A stretch of 64,000 nucleotides of DNA from JBBKXR01 sp037969585 (GTDB lineage Bacteria > Verrucomicrobiota > Verrucomicrobiia > Verrucomicrobiales > DEV007). Of this stretch, positions 42,944-51,162 are shown in pieces; within the stretch, counting starts at the first letter, position 1, and every line of letters starts with the position of its first letter. The stretch is from assembly GCA_037969585.1 (NCBI GenBank), contig JBBKXR010000032.1, positions 1-64,000 on the forward strand. Direction: 5' to 3'. The position numbers and the translations under genes were made by a program. The notes below the pieces were generated by a model, which saw nothing but the letters and a program-made list of their open reading frames with translations, was not told the origin of the DNA and searched no databases.

Positions 42944-44547
42944 GTTCCGCCGCTGCCAACGACAACCGGCGGGCGGACGTTTGCCTGCTTCTCGAAGGCA
43001 CTTACCCCTATGTGCGCGGTGGAGTTTCCACGTGGGTTCATCAAATCATCACCGCCCTTCCCGAGCTCACTTTTGCGATCGCTTACATCGGCGCGGAGAA
43101 AAAGACCACCGGCGAATCACGTTACGAACTGCCAGCCAACGTTGTCGCACTGACGCACACCTATCTCTTCGATGATTCAGGTCCGCGTGGCACCAATGCC
43201 ACTGCTGCCCCACCAGCGAATGGCGAGGCCGACCAGCGGCTTCGCGAAGCAGTCAACGATTTCTTCCTGAATTCCGATCCGGAGAAATGCAAAGCACCCC
43301 TTATCCTTGCGCTCAGCGACGCTGCGCAACAATCAGCGGCAGGCTTCGACACCTTTTGGGAACATCCCGACACCTGGGAAATCATCCGCGCTTACTACCT
43401 CCAGCATTTCAGCGCCGAACCTTTCATCGAAGTCTACTGGAGCCTACGCTTCATGATTCGTCCGCTGTGGAGAATCGCCGCCGCCCTAAGCGATCTACCT
43501 CCCGCTGCCGTCTACCACAGTGTCTGTACCGGCTACGCCGGCCTGCTCGGAGCCATGGCGGCCCGCCAAAACGGATCATCCTTTCTGCTCAGTGAACACG
43601 GCATCTACGTGCGTGAGCGGATCAGCGAACTACTGCGCGCCGATTGGTCGTCGACCACACCTCGTGCAAACTCGAGCGGTGTTTTCAGCCTACCGCCTCT
43701 GCTCGGCAGTTCGGTAACACCATTGCGCCAACTCTGGACCGATCAGTTCATCGAACTCGGTCGACTCAGCTACGACACGGCTGATCACATCGTTTCGCTA
43801 TTTCAAAAAAATGCCGATCACCAAGTTGAATTCGGTGCCGATGCTGAACGCATCTCAATCATCCCCAACGGCGTGGCGATCGACCGATTTGATTCGATTC
43901 GCGACCAGCGTCGTGCCGCACGGCGCATTCAGCCGGAGCGCATGAACGTCGGATTCCTGGGCCGGATTGTTGAAATCAAAGACGTCAAAACCCTGCTGCG
44001 CGCCGCGGCCATCGTGGTTGCTAAGATGCCACAGGCAAAATTTCTGGTCATGGGCCCGTTCGATGAAGATCTGGAATACGCCGAGGAATGCCGACAGCTG
44101 GCCAACCAACTGGGAATCGATGACAGCGTCGAATTCTCCGGTTCGAAAACTCTCGAACAAGCCTTGCCGCCCACCGACTTGATGGTTCTCTCCAGTGTCA
44201 GCGAAGGTTTACCATTCGTCGCACTTGAAGCTTTCGCCGCCGGCATTCCTCTGGTCGCCACCGATGTCGGCTCGTGCCGCGAATTGATCGAAGGCAGGAC
44301 TGACGAAACTCCCGTACTCGGGCCAGCTGGCACCATCGTGCCGGTTGGCGAACCCGATGCACTCGCCGACGCGATCATCAAAATTCTTGGCAACCGTGCC
44401 CTGCAGGATCAACTCGGAGCGGCCGGACGTCGCCGTGTCGAACTGACCTACGCCGAACCCGAAGTCATCGGGGCCTATCGAGAACTCTACCAATCGCTGC
44501 GTCAGAAAAGCCTTCAAGTAGCTCGCCTGGAAAACGCCGAACACTGA
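42940..44547 (+). CDS. pelF: PelF glycosyltransferase (GT4)
   Basis: 535 aa. The N-terminus VCLLLEGTYPYVRGGVSTWV followed by FAIAYIGAEK is diagnostic of PelF (DUF3492 plus GT4). C-terminal GT4 half: VGFLGRIVEIKDVKTLLRAA, and the nucleotide-sugar region SSVSEGLPFVALEAFAAGIP with the E-x7-E pattern. Cytoplasmic; it polymerises the Pel chain of GalNAc/GlcNAc-type residues from UDP-sugars. Length agrees with the family (about 500). Between pelE (4-bp overlap) and pelG (3-bp gap), in the standard order. Confidence 0.95.
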   Translation: MSSAAANDNRRADVCLLLEGTYPYVRGGVSTWVHQIITALPELTFAIAYIGAEKKTTGESRYELPANVVALTHTYLFDDSGPRGTNATAAPPANGEADQRLREAVNDFFLNSDPEKCKAPLILALSDAAQQSAAGFDTFWEHPDTWEIIRAYYLQHFSAEPFIEVYWSLRFMIRPLWRIAAALSDLPPAAVYHSVCTGYAGLLGAMAARQNGSSFLLSEHGIYVRERISELLRADWSSTTPRANSSGVFSLPPLLGSSVTPLRQLWTDQFIELGRLSYDTADHIVSLFQKNADHQVEFGADAERISIIPNGVAIDRFDSIRDQRRAARRIQPERMNVGFLGRIVEIKDVKTLLRAAAIVVAKMPQAKFLVMGPFDEDLEYAEECRQLANQLGIDDSVEFSGSKTLEQALPPTDLMVLSSVSEGLPFVALEAFAAGIPLVATDVGSCRELIEGRTDETPVLGPAGTIVPVGEPDALADAIIKILGNRALQDQLGAAGRRRVELTYAEPEVIGAYRELYQSLRQKSLQVARLENAEH

Positions 44548-44550
44548 ACC

Positions 44551-45930
44551 ATGGCCGGAATCGGATTTGAACTACGCAAACTTCTCGCCAGCCGATCACT
44601 CGGCGGCGCGATGCGTGCTTACGCCTACGCCGGCGTCATCAGCAGTGGCCCGTGGATCATTTCAATACTGTCGATCATCGTCCTGCACACCCTGCTGCGC
44701 CCGATCCTGACCGAGCACGATCTGACGCTGTTCTCGACCACGATCACCCACGCCTACGCCTTGGCCTTGATCCTCACCGGCGGCTTGCAGTTCGTGCTGA
44801 CCCGTTACGCGGCCGATCAATTTTCTGCAAAAAAGCCGGAAAATGTCCTGCCCTCGTGCTTCGCCGCCCTGACTCTGACCGCGATCGTGTCCGCGATCGC
44901 CGGGGTTTGCCTGTTCGGTTTACTGACACCCGAATCGTTGGTCTGGAAAATCGGTGCCACCGCACTGCTGGTCGCCGTGTCATGCATCTTTGTGGTCGCG
45001 AACTATTTGAGCGTTCTGCACCGCTACAAACGAATCGTCGCCGGATTCGCCATCGGCTACATTGTCGCGTGCACCGCCGCCTGGTTCGCTGCCCGTGCCG
45101 GCGGCGCTGGACTTGCTGTCAGTGGTTTTGCCGCCGGCCACCTCTTGCTTTTGGTATGTCTGTTAGTGCCCCTGCAACGCGAGATCGGCAGCCCGATTCT
45201 GGCTTCATGGGACTTCATGCGTCACTTTCGCATCGTTCCCGAACTGGCCTTTTGTGGTTTGTTTTACAACATCGGCATCTGGATCGATAAAATTCTGTTC
45301 TGGTGGTTCTCCGAACAAAATGTGCAGGTCTCCGGCGCACTCCACGCCTCACTCGCTTACGACATCTCCATCTATCTCAGCCTGTTATCGATCGTGCCCG
45401 GTTTAACACTGTTCTTTCTAAAACTCGAAACCGCTGTCGCCGACGGATGCACCCAATTTTTCGAGCACATCAATCACGGCGGCACGCTCGCCCAGATCGA
45501 AGCCGCGCGTGATGACTTGATCGCCAGCCTGCGCGCGGGCTTCGTCAACCTGATGCTCGTTCAAGGCATCGTCACCATCGCCCTGCTGATCTGCGCCGAA
45601 AGCATCGGTCAGTGGCTCGGGCTGGGCGCTATCCAGATCGGTATCTTTCGCATCACACTGGTCGGCGCATTTTTACTAGTGGTGTTCCTATCGCTACTGA
45701 CCGTGCTGTTCTACTTCGACGATCGCAAAGGCGCACTCTGGGCCTGTGCCGTGTTTGCTTTCGGCAACGCGGGACTGAGTTTCGCCACCCTGCTCGCTAA
45801 CGAAGCATGGTACGGCTTCGGCTTTGTCGTCGCCGCCGGAGCCGCCATGACCATCGCCGCAATCCGAGTCAACAAACGCGCCGCGGTGCTCGAATATCAC
45901 GTGTTCACTCCGCAACACGCCAGGGTCTAG
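44551..45930 (+). CDS. pelG: PelG inner-membrane exopolysaccharide transporter
   Basis: 459 aa with about twelve membrane segments. The first residues MAGIGFELRKLL, then ISSGPWIISILSIIVL, are the hallmark of PelG, a MOP/MATE-fold protein that carries the growing Pel chain across the inner membrane with PelD, PelE and PelF. Length matches the family (about 456). It is the last gene of the operon; a GC-rich hairpin follows at 45953. Confidence 0.95.
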   Translation: MAGIGFELRKLLASRSLGGAMRAYAYAGVISSGPWIISILSIIVLHTLLRPILTEHDLTLFSTTITHAYALALILTGGLQFVLTRYAADQFSAKKPENVLPSCFAALTLTAIVSAIAGVCLFGLLTPESLVWKIGATALLVAVSCIFVVANYLSVLHRYKRIVAGFAIGYIVACTAAWFAARAGGAGLAVSGFAAGHLLLLVCLLVPLQREIGSPILASWDFMRHFRIVPELAFCGLFYNIGIWIDKILFWWFSEQNVQVSGALHASLAYDISIYLSLLSIVPGLTLFFLKLETAVADGCTQFFEHINHGGTLAQIEAARDDLIASLRAGFVNLMLVQGIVTIALLICAESIGQWLGLGAIQIGIFRITLVGAFLLVVFLSLLTVLFYFDDRKGALWACAVFAFGNAGLSFATLLANEAWYGFGFVVAAGAAMTIAAIRVNKRAAVLEYHVFTPQHARV

Positions 45931-45952
45931 AATTTGTGCAAGGCAATTTCGG

Positions 45953-45971
45953 GGCAGGCGCTCCGCCTGCC
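45953..45971. terminator. GC-rich hairpin between convergent pelG and folD
   Basis: Perfect 8-bp stem ggcaggcg / cgcctgcc with a CTC loop, in the short gap between two converging genes. There is no following T run, so it may be a weak two-way terminator or a dispersed intergenic palindrome. Confidence 0.5.
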
Positions 45972-46036
45972 TCTAGGCGTTGGCGAGGGGAACACCCGCC
46001 CGACAACTCTGTTAATTTGTCGCGCTCGTCGTCGAC

Positions 46037-46912
46037 TTAAGCCCGCCGCGCGGCACTGCGGATGGTATTGCGCATCAGCATGGCAATCGTCATCACTCCG
46101 ACACCGCCGGGAACGGGAGTAATCGCCGAACAGCGCTCAGCGACGGCTTCAAAATCGACATCGCCGACCAGTCGGTAACCGCGTTTGGCTTCGGGGTCGT
46201 CTACTCGATTGATGCCGACGTCGATGACCACAGCACCATCGCCAATGAAATCACTACCGACAAAATGCGGTCGACCGATCGCCGCCACAACCACATCGGC
46301 AGAGCGCGACAGCTCGGCGAGATTAGCGGTGCGCGAGTGAGCTACCGTAACCGTCGCGTTAGCACCGCGACCTTTGCCCATCAAAAGTAACGCTAGCGAT
46401 TTTCCGACCAACAGACTGCGGCCGATGATGACCACATTTTTGCCCGAAACATCGATGCCGCTCTCGATCAGCATGCGCTGACAACCTTGTGGAGTGCAGG
46501 GAGCAAAACCGCTGTCGTCGTCCATCGCCAGCTTGCCAAGATTGATCGGATGCAAACCGTCGACGTCCTTGTCGGGATCGATGGCGAGGATCACCGCCTC
46601 CTCGTCAAGGTGATCGGGCAGCGGCATCTGCACCAGAATGCCATCGATCTTCGGGTCGGCGTTGAGTTTGACAATTTGCGCCAGCAGATCTTCCTGCGCC
46701 GTGTCGGCGGGCAGTTCGATCTTCAGCGAATGCAGTCCGAGCTCCTGACACTTGCGATCTTTCGACCCAACGTAAGCTTTCGAGGCCGGATCATCCCCCA
46801 CCAGCACGACTGCGAGCCCCGGCACGACACCGGCTTCGGCCAGTCGGCTCAGCTCGGCGCGGCATTCGGTGTAAACAGCTTCTGCGATGGGTTTACCTTC
46901 GATCAGTTTCAT
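46037..46912 (-). CDS. folD: Bifunctional methylene-THF dehydrogenase/cyclohydrolase
   Basis: 291 aa from the ATG at 46912 (MKLIEGKPIA), the family length; an in-frame ATG at 46930 is an alternative. Catalytic Lys in YVGSKDRKCQELGL, folate-site motifs QMPLPDHLDEE and DKDVDGLHPINLGKL, NADP loop GRSLLVGKSLALLL, and TPVPGGVGVMTIAML near the end. It interconverts 5,10-methylene-THF and 10-formyl-THF. It follows the DUF374 acyltransferase gene by 25 bp and the xylulokinase gene before that, so the three are likely co-transcribed. Confidence 0.96.
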   Translation of the reverse strand: MKLIEGKPIAEAVYTECRAELSRLAEAGVVPGLAVVLVGDDPASKAYVGSKDRKCQELGLHSLKIELPADTAQEDLLAQIVKLNADPKIDGILVQMPLPDHLDEEAVILAIDPDKDVDGLHPINLGKLAMDDDSGFAPCTPQGCQRMLIESGIDVSGKNVVIIGRSLLVGKSLALLLMGKGRGANATVTVAHSRTANLAELSRSADVVVAAIGRPHFVGSDFIGDGAVVIDVGINRVDDPEAKRGYRLVGDVDFEAVAERCSAITPVPGGVGVMTIAMLMRNTIRSAARRA

Positions 46913-46937
46913 ATCGTTCGTGGCTAACATTCGGTGT

Positions 46938-47636
46938 TCAGGAAATTTCGGAGGCACTCGCGGTTTCGTCGCCACCGAGTACTGCCTCGATGCGTTTTCG
47001 TTCCGCTTCAAAGGCGTCGCCGTCAAGTTCCTCGGCAACACTTTCAAAGGGCAACAGAGTGATGTGAACTTTGGAAAACGGCTTTGGAATTCGGAACTGA
47101 TCCCAGCTTTTCAAACGCCAGGCATTCTCGAAATCGACGCGGACCGGCATGATCCGTGCGCCGGTTTTGCCCGCCAGTTTCACGATCCCTGGAGCCAGTC
47201 GATAGCGTGGTCCGCGCGGACCATCGGGCGTAATGGCCAGATCGTAACCGGCCGCCACCCATTCGATCATTTCGCGCGAAGCCGCAGCGCCTCTTCGCGA
47301 GCTCGATCCACGCACTGAAGCCGCTCCGAAACAGCGCAGCGTCTCGGCGAGAATAGCGCCGTCTTTGCTGGCACTGGTCAGCACCGCTCCACCCCGTTCC
47401 GGCAGAAACTTTCGCCAGAACGTGGGCACGATCATAATTCGATTGTGCCAGAACGCCCAGAGCAGCGGCTCGTCCGGTGCAGAGTCGAGCATGCCGCAAC
47501 GATCATCGGTTGTGATCCGACAAGTCCGTCCCAACCCGCCGATGAGGATTGCCAATAAACGTCCGAGAGCTCGCGCCTTAAACGGCGGGCGACGTTGATC
47601 GCCGAGCGAATTGGCGAGTGGATTTTGCCTCGGCAT
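46938..47636 (-). CDS. DUF374 lysophospholipid acyltransferase family protein
   Basis: 232 aa. One N-terminal hydrophobic segment (LGRLLAILIGGLGRT), then LLWAFWHNRIMIVP, where WHNR replaces the HxxxxD of standard PlsC proteins as usual in DUF374, and AITPDGPRGPRYRLAPG, the family signature. The family is related to LpxL/PlsC acyltransferases and is thought to modify lipid A or phospholipids at the inner membrane. Located between xylB and folD, all on the minus strand with short gaps (33 and 25 bp). Confidence 0.88.
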   Translation of the reverse strand: MPRQNPLANSLGDQRRPPFKARALGRLLAILIGGLGRTCRITTDDRCGMLDSAPDEPLLWAFWHNRIMIVPTFWRKFLPERGGAVLTSASKDGAILAETLRCFGAASVRGSSSRRGAAASREMIEWVAAGYDLAITPDGPRGPRYRLAPGIVKLAGKTGARIMPVRVDFENAWRLKSWDQFRIPKPFSKVHITLLPFESVAEELDGDAFEAERKRIEAVLGGDETASASEIS

Positions 47637-47669
47637 GAAATGGACGATGGATACCGCAACGAAAGTGAT

Positions 47670-49157
47670 TCACAACCAGGCGCTGGCCGCCAGATCTCGC
47701 GTCAGCTTCATCTGGCGTTCGAGTTTTTCGGCATAGAAAGCCGCGTTGTCTGCGTTTGGAACACAGCGGCTGGATTCATCGACGGCTACCAGTCGCGAAC
47801 AGAGATCAGGGTATCCGGAACCTTCGCCTGCCGCGTGGGCTGCCTGGATCGCGCCGCCGAGCCCGGCACCTTCCGAAGTCGCCAGCGAGACCACCGGAGC
47901 ATTGAAAACATCGGCCGCGATCTGCCGCCATAGGGCACTCTTGCTACCTCCACCGGTGATACGAATCTCCTCCGGATCCATGCCCAGGTCTCGAAAACGC
48001 TGCAAGCCATAGGCGAGACCGAGCGTCGCACCCTCCATCGCTGCACGACCGAGATTGGCCGGCGTGGCGTTGGTGGTATTGAGCCCGTGAATGACACCGC
48101 TTGCGCCGGGTAGATTTGGCGTTCGCTCGCCGTTCAAGTAGGGCAAAAGAGTGATCCCGCCCGCTCCCGGCTGCGCGTTACCGGCTTCCGACTCAAGCGT
48201 CGTCAGGTCCCAGTCAAACAACTTGCGCACTTGCTCGGTGACCACCGTGACATTCATCGTGCACACCAGCGGCAGCCACTGATCAGTGCTATCGCAAAAT
48301 GCGGCGATCTCCCCCTGCGGATCGACCACCGCTTCACCGGCGCAACCATAGAGCGTTCCCGAAGTGCCGAAGCTGGCAGTGATGACGCCAGGCGTGATAT
48401 TTCCGGTGCCAATCGCGCCCATCATGTTATCGCCGCCGCCAGCACTGACGATCACCGAATCGCTCAGTCCCCAGGCAGACACGCGATCTGCCGAGAGCGT
48501 GCCGTGGGCCTGATTGGACGATCCGAGTTCAGGCAACATCTCAGCCACTCGCGAATCGATAAAGTCAATCAGCGGCCGACTCCACTGCCGGGTGCGAATA
48601 TCGAGCAAACCCGTTCCAGACGCGTCGCCGTACTCCATGCGCTTCACGCCGGTCAGCCAGAAATTGAGATAATCATGGGGCAGCAACACGCTGCGCACCT
48701 TGTCGAAATGGTCCGGCTCATTCTGTTTCAGCCAGAGAATCTTCGGCGCCGTGTAGCCGGACAGCATGGTATTGCCAGCCAGTTCGATGAGGCCGCTCTC
48801 ACCGCCGAATTTTTCGGCAAACTGCGCACACTGCTCGGTCGTCGAAGTGTCGCACCAGAGCTTTGCCGGTCGCACGACATGATCCGAATCGTCGAGCACC
48901 ACCAGACCGTGCTGCTGGCCGCTGACGCCGATACCGCGCACCTCCGAGCGCCGCTCACCGAGTTGATCGAGGCATTGCCGAACCGTGGCGTCGACCGCGT
49001 CGATCCACAGTTGAGGGTCCTGCTCAAGATGTCCGGCAGGCAAGCCGTCGATCAGGTCATAGGCCTGCGCTGCCTGAGCAACAATCTCGCCACTGTCAAA
49101 GTCGAGCACCACCGTCTTGGTGCTCTGGGTGCCACTATCAATGCCGATGAAATACAT
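47670..49157 (-). CDS. xylB: Xylulokinase
   Basis: 495 aa from the ATG at 49157. FGGY-family kinase: phosphate-1 loop YFIGIDSGTQSTKTVVL, SGQQHGLVVLD with the xylulokinase QHG signature, catalytic Asp region GDASGTGLLD, and ATP-site motifs ASFGTSGTLYG and RITGGGSKSALWRQIAADVF. It phosphorylates D-xylulose to xylulose-5-phosphate for the pentose phosphate pathway. Length agrees with XylB (about 484). No xylA is seen nearby, so a different ketopentose source is possible. Confidence 0.94.
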   Translation of the reverse strand: MYFIGIDSGTQSTKTVVLDFDSGEIVAQAAQAYDLIDGLPAGHLEQDPQLWIDAVDATVRQCLDQLGERRSEVRGIGVSGQQHGLVVLDDSDHVVRPAKLWCDTSTTEQCAQFAEKFGGESGLIELAGNTMLSGYTAPKILWLKQNEPDHFDKVRSVLLPHDYLNFWLTGVKRMEYGDASGTGLLDIRTRQWSRPLIDFIDSRVAEMLPELGSSNQAHGTLSADRVSAWGLSDSVIVSAGGGDNMMGAIGTGNITPGVITASFGTSGTLYGCAGEAVVDPQGEIAAFCDSTDQWLPLVCTMNVTVVTEQVRKLFDWDLTTLESEAGNAQPGAGGITLLPYLNGERTPNLPGASGVIHGLNTTNATPANLGRAAMEGATLGLAYGLQRFRDLGMDPEEIRITGGGSKSALWRQIAADVFNAPVVSLATSEGAGLGGAIQAAHAAGEGSGYPDLCSRLVAVDESSRCVPNADNAAFYAEKLERQMKLTRDLAASAWL

Positions 49158-49275
49158 GAGTTCAGATGGTTCCGGCGACAACGCCGAACACCTCTGAGCC
49201 TAGGAACGACGCACCAAGGGCGCAACCGCTTTTTATCGTCTCCGCCGCGTTCAGCGAACCAGCCACCGCTCAGAA

Positions 49276-50139
49276 TCACTCGCTCTCGATCCGCTGGCTG
49301 CCCTTGAATTCTTCGGCAAATTTATCGGTGACGATGATTTCCAGTTCGTCTTCATCGTCCCAGGCAAAGTCGCTCATGACAGTCGGGTTACTCATGTGCT
49401 CCGCAATGATTTCACCGTTTTTGATCAGGCGTAACCAGATGCCAACGAGTTTGTCCTTGCGGTACTCCCTTTCTCCACGCGTCGGGTCGTAGCGATAGGT
49501 GTCGAGCTCGACTGCCGGAGTGGTAAATTGCCCAAAGGCGTTGAATCCCATGTCGGGAAGTTTCACCGACTCCCCGTCCCGCTGCATTCCTTTGCCCGGA
49601 TATGGCGTCGTGCGCAGAAAGTAAATCTCGTCTTCGTAGAAGATACGGAACTCAATTTCGGCACCTTTCAATTCGTTGCGGGTACGATTGGTCAGCTCAA
49701 TATCGTAGGCCCACTTGGAAGTGGTGAGAACACGATACGGCATGTTGTAGTCCGACGAATCGACCAAACGCTTGCGCGCTACAATGCTGAACGCATAGTC
49801 AATTGCTTCGACGTCTCGCTCGAGCCACAGATTGATGTAACGCTGCGACGTATCGTGAAAATTCTCGAGATCGATTTGAAACTCACGCTGATCGCTGGTC
49901 CGCTCAACGGTGATGACGTCGCCAGTCGCAGAAATCAAACGCGCTTCGATAAGACGACCTTCTCGATCATATAGCCGCAACGGATCTTCAAAGAAATTGC
50001 CAGTGGTGCTCTGCCGATCGGCAGCAGCGGCGGCGATCGCCAATTCCGTCTCAACTTCGTCACCCGCGGTTGGCAGGACGACGATTCCTGTGGAGGTGGT
50101 CCTCGGACCGGTTTTGTCGACTGATGCGGCGCTGGTCAC
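49276..50139 (-). CDS. SHD1-like domain protein, paralogue of 14091-15011
   Basis: 287 aa from a GTG at 50139. Residues 52-108 (PLRLYDREGRLIEARLISAT, VERTSDQREFQIDLENF, SQRYINLWL) match the SHD1-like domain; the rest is beta-rich with KWAYDIELTNRTRNELKGAE, parallel to the other copy. The N-terminus is odd: just before the GTG the same frame reads a signal-like stretch (KLKTTVTTASVAAVTSAA) back to a TAA, but with no ATG, GTG or TTG in it, so the export signal may use an unusual start or may have been lost. Function unknown. Confidence 0.72.
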   Translation of the reverse strand: MTSAASVDKTGPRTTSTGIVVLPTAGDEVETELAIAAAAADRQSTTGNFFEDPLRLYDREGRLIEARLISATGDVITVERTSDQREFQIDLENFHDTSQRYINLWLERDVEAIDYAFSIVARKRLVDSSDYNMPYRVLTTSKWAYDIELTNRTRNELKGAEIEFRIFYEDEIYFLRTTPYPGKGMQRDGESVKLPDMGFNAFGQFTTPAVELDTYRYDPTRGEREYRKDKLVGIWLRLIKNGEIIAEHMSNPTVMSDFAWDDEDELEIIVTDKFAEEFKGSQRIESE

Positions 50140-50280
50140 GGCCGCAACGGACGCCGTCGTTACCGTCGTTTTTAATTTTTAGCCCGGGTCGGCAGCGACA
50201 GCAGATTACGTGCCGAAACTTAGAAAGGTGACCGTCGCCACCGCGGCGAAATTGATGCTGGATAAAATATAAGACATTTG

Positions 50281-50310
50281 AAAAACGCTTCACCAGATGA
50301 AGCATTTTTA
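50281..50310 (-). terminator. Terminator of the PQQ-propeller / histidine kinase / regulator operon
   Basis: Stem gcttca / tgaagc with a five-base loop (50287-50303), flanked by A5 on the left and T5 on the right in the plus strand. Read on the minus strand it gives a hairpin followed by GTTTTTC, 100 bp past the regulator stop. The 270-bp gap around it contains no gene. Confidence 0.7.
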
Positions 50311-50409
50311 ATTTAAATGCCCTAACAAAGCCAACAACGTACGCCAATACGCTAGGGCGAAACAGCAGATCCTGAGATCAGGGCCGCAACCGCGCCGTGC
50401 GTAATCACG

Positions 50410-51144
50410 TCAGCTTGCGACAGTTCCTCCACTGCTGTCGCCGATATCCCCTGTTATCCCCTCGCTTTTCAGCAGGCCTTCCTTCAACGCTTTGGCCACC
50501 GCACCCGTCATCGTATTGACGTGCAACTTGCTGTAGATCCCGCGAATGTGTTTATCCACCGTGTGAAAACTCAGCCCGAGTTGATCGGCGATCTCTTTTT
50601 TGGTGAGTCCACCGACCATCTGCTCGAGCACCTCATTTTCGCGATCGGTCAGGCCATAATCTTTGCTCTCGGGAGCGAGATGACGAAACATCTCCAACAC
50701 CTGACCGGCGATGCGAGCATTAATCGGCGCGCCTCCGGCGAGCACCTCGCGAATCGCTTCGGGAATCTCGGCTTGGCTTGAGGTTTTCAAAAGATAACCG
50801 GAAGCACCCGCACAGATCGCCTTAAAAACCTTCTCATTGTCGTCAAACACGGAGAAAACCAGAATCTCGATCTGTGGCAGCGCCGTCTTGATTCGACGAA
50901 TACCTTCGATACCACTGATACCGGGCAGCCCCAGATCGAGCAAAATGACGTTAGGCACCTCGCCCTTCATCAGCACTTCGAACGCATCTTCGCAGCGATC
51001 GAACTGATGCTCACAGATCATGTCGCTCTGACGGTTGATCACGCGGGCCACCGTTTTGCGCAAGGTTTCGTTGTCCTCGATCAACCAGATCGTTGTTGGA
51101 TCGCCGGAGGATTTATCTTTGGCTTCGCTCATAGCTCGATTCAA
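50410..51144 (-). CDS. NarL/LuxR-family response regulator
   Basis: 244 aa. Receiver domain: acidic pair IWLIEDNETL, phospho-acceptor Asp in VILLDLGLPGISGIE, Thr/Ser switch in ILVFSVFDD, Lys in GYLLKTSS. Linker, then a LuxR-type helix-turn-helix LTDRENEVLEQMVGGLTKKE to FHTVDKHIRGIYSKL. It should bind DNA when phosphorylated by the kinase encoded 18 bp upstream. Its targets are unknown; the neighbouring DUF1592/DUF1552 genes are candidates only by position. Confidence 0.94.
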   Translation of the reverse strand: MNRAMSEAKDKSSGDPTTIWLIEDNETLRKTVARVINRQSDMICEHQFDRCEDAFEVLMKGEVPNVILLDLGLPGISGIEGIRRIKTALPQIEILVFSVFDDNEKVFKAICAGASGYLLKTSSQAEIPEAIREVLAGGAPINARIAGQVLEMFRHLAPESKDYGLTDRENEVLEQMVGGLTKKEIADQLGLSFHTVDKHIRGIYSKLHVNTMTGAVAKALKEGLLKSEGITGDIGDSSGGTVAS

Positions 51145-51162
51145 TTTCAGGTAAGATTTTAA

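Noticed and set aside
48231..49307. 358-codon open frame on the plus strand
   Set aside because: Antisense to xylB, whose motifs are all intact; composition is Arg/His/Gln-rich as in other shadows.
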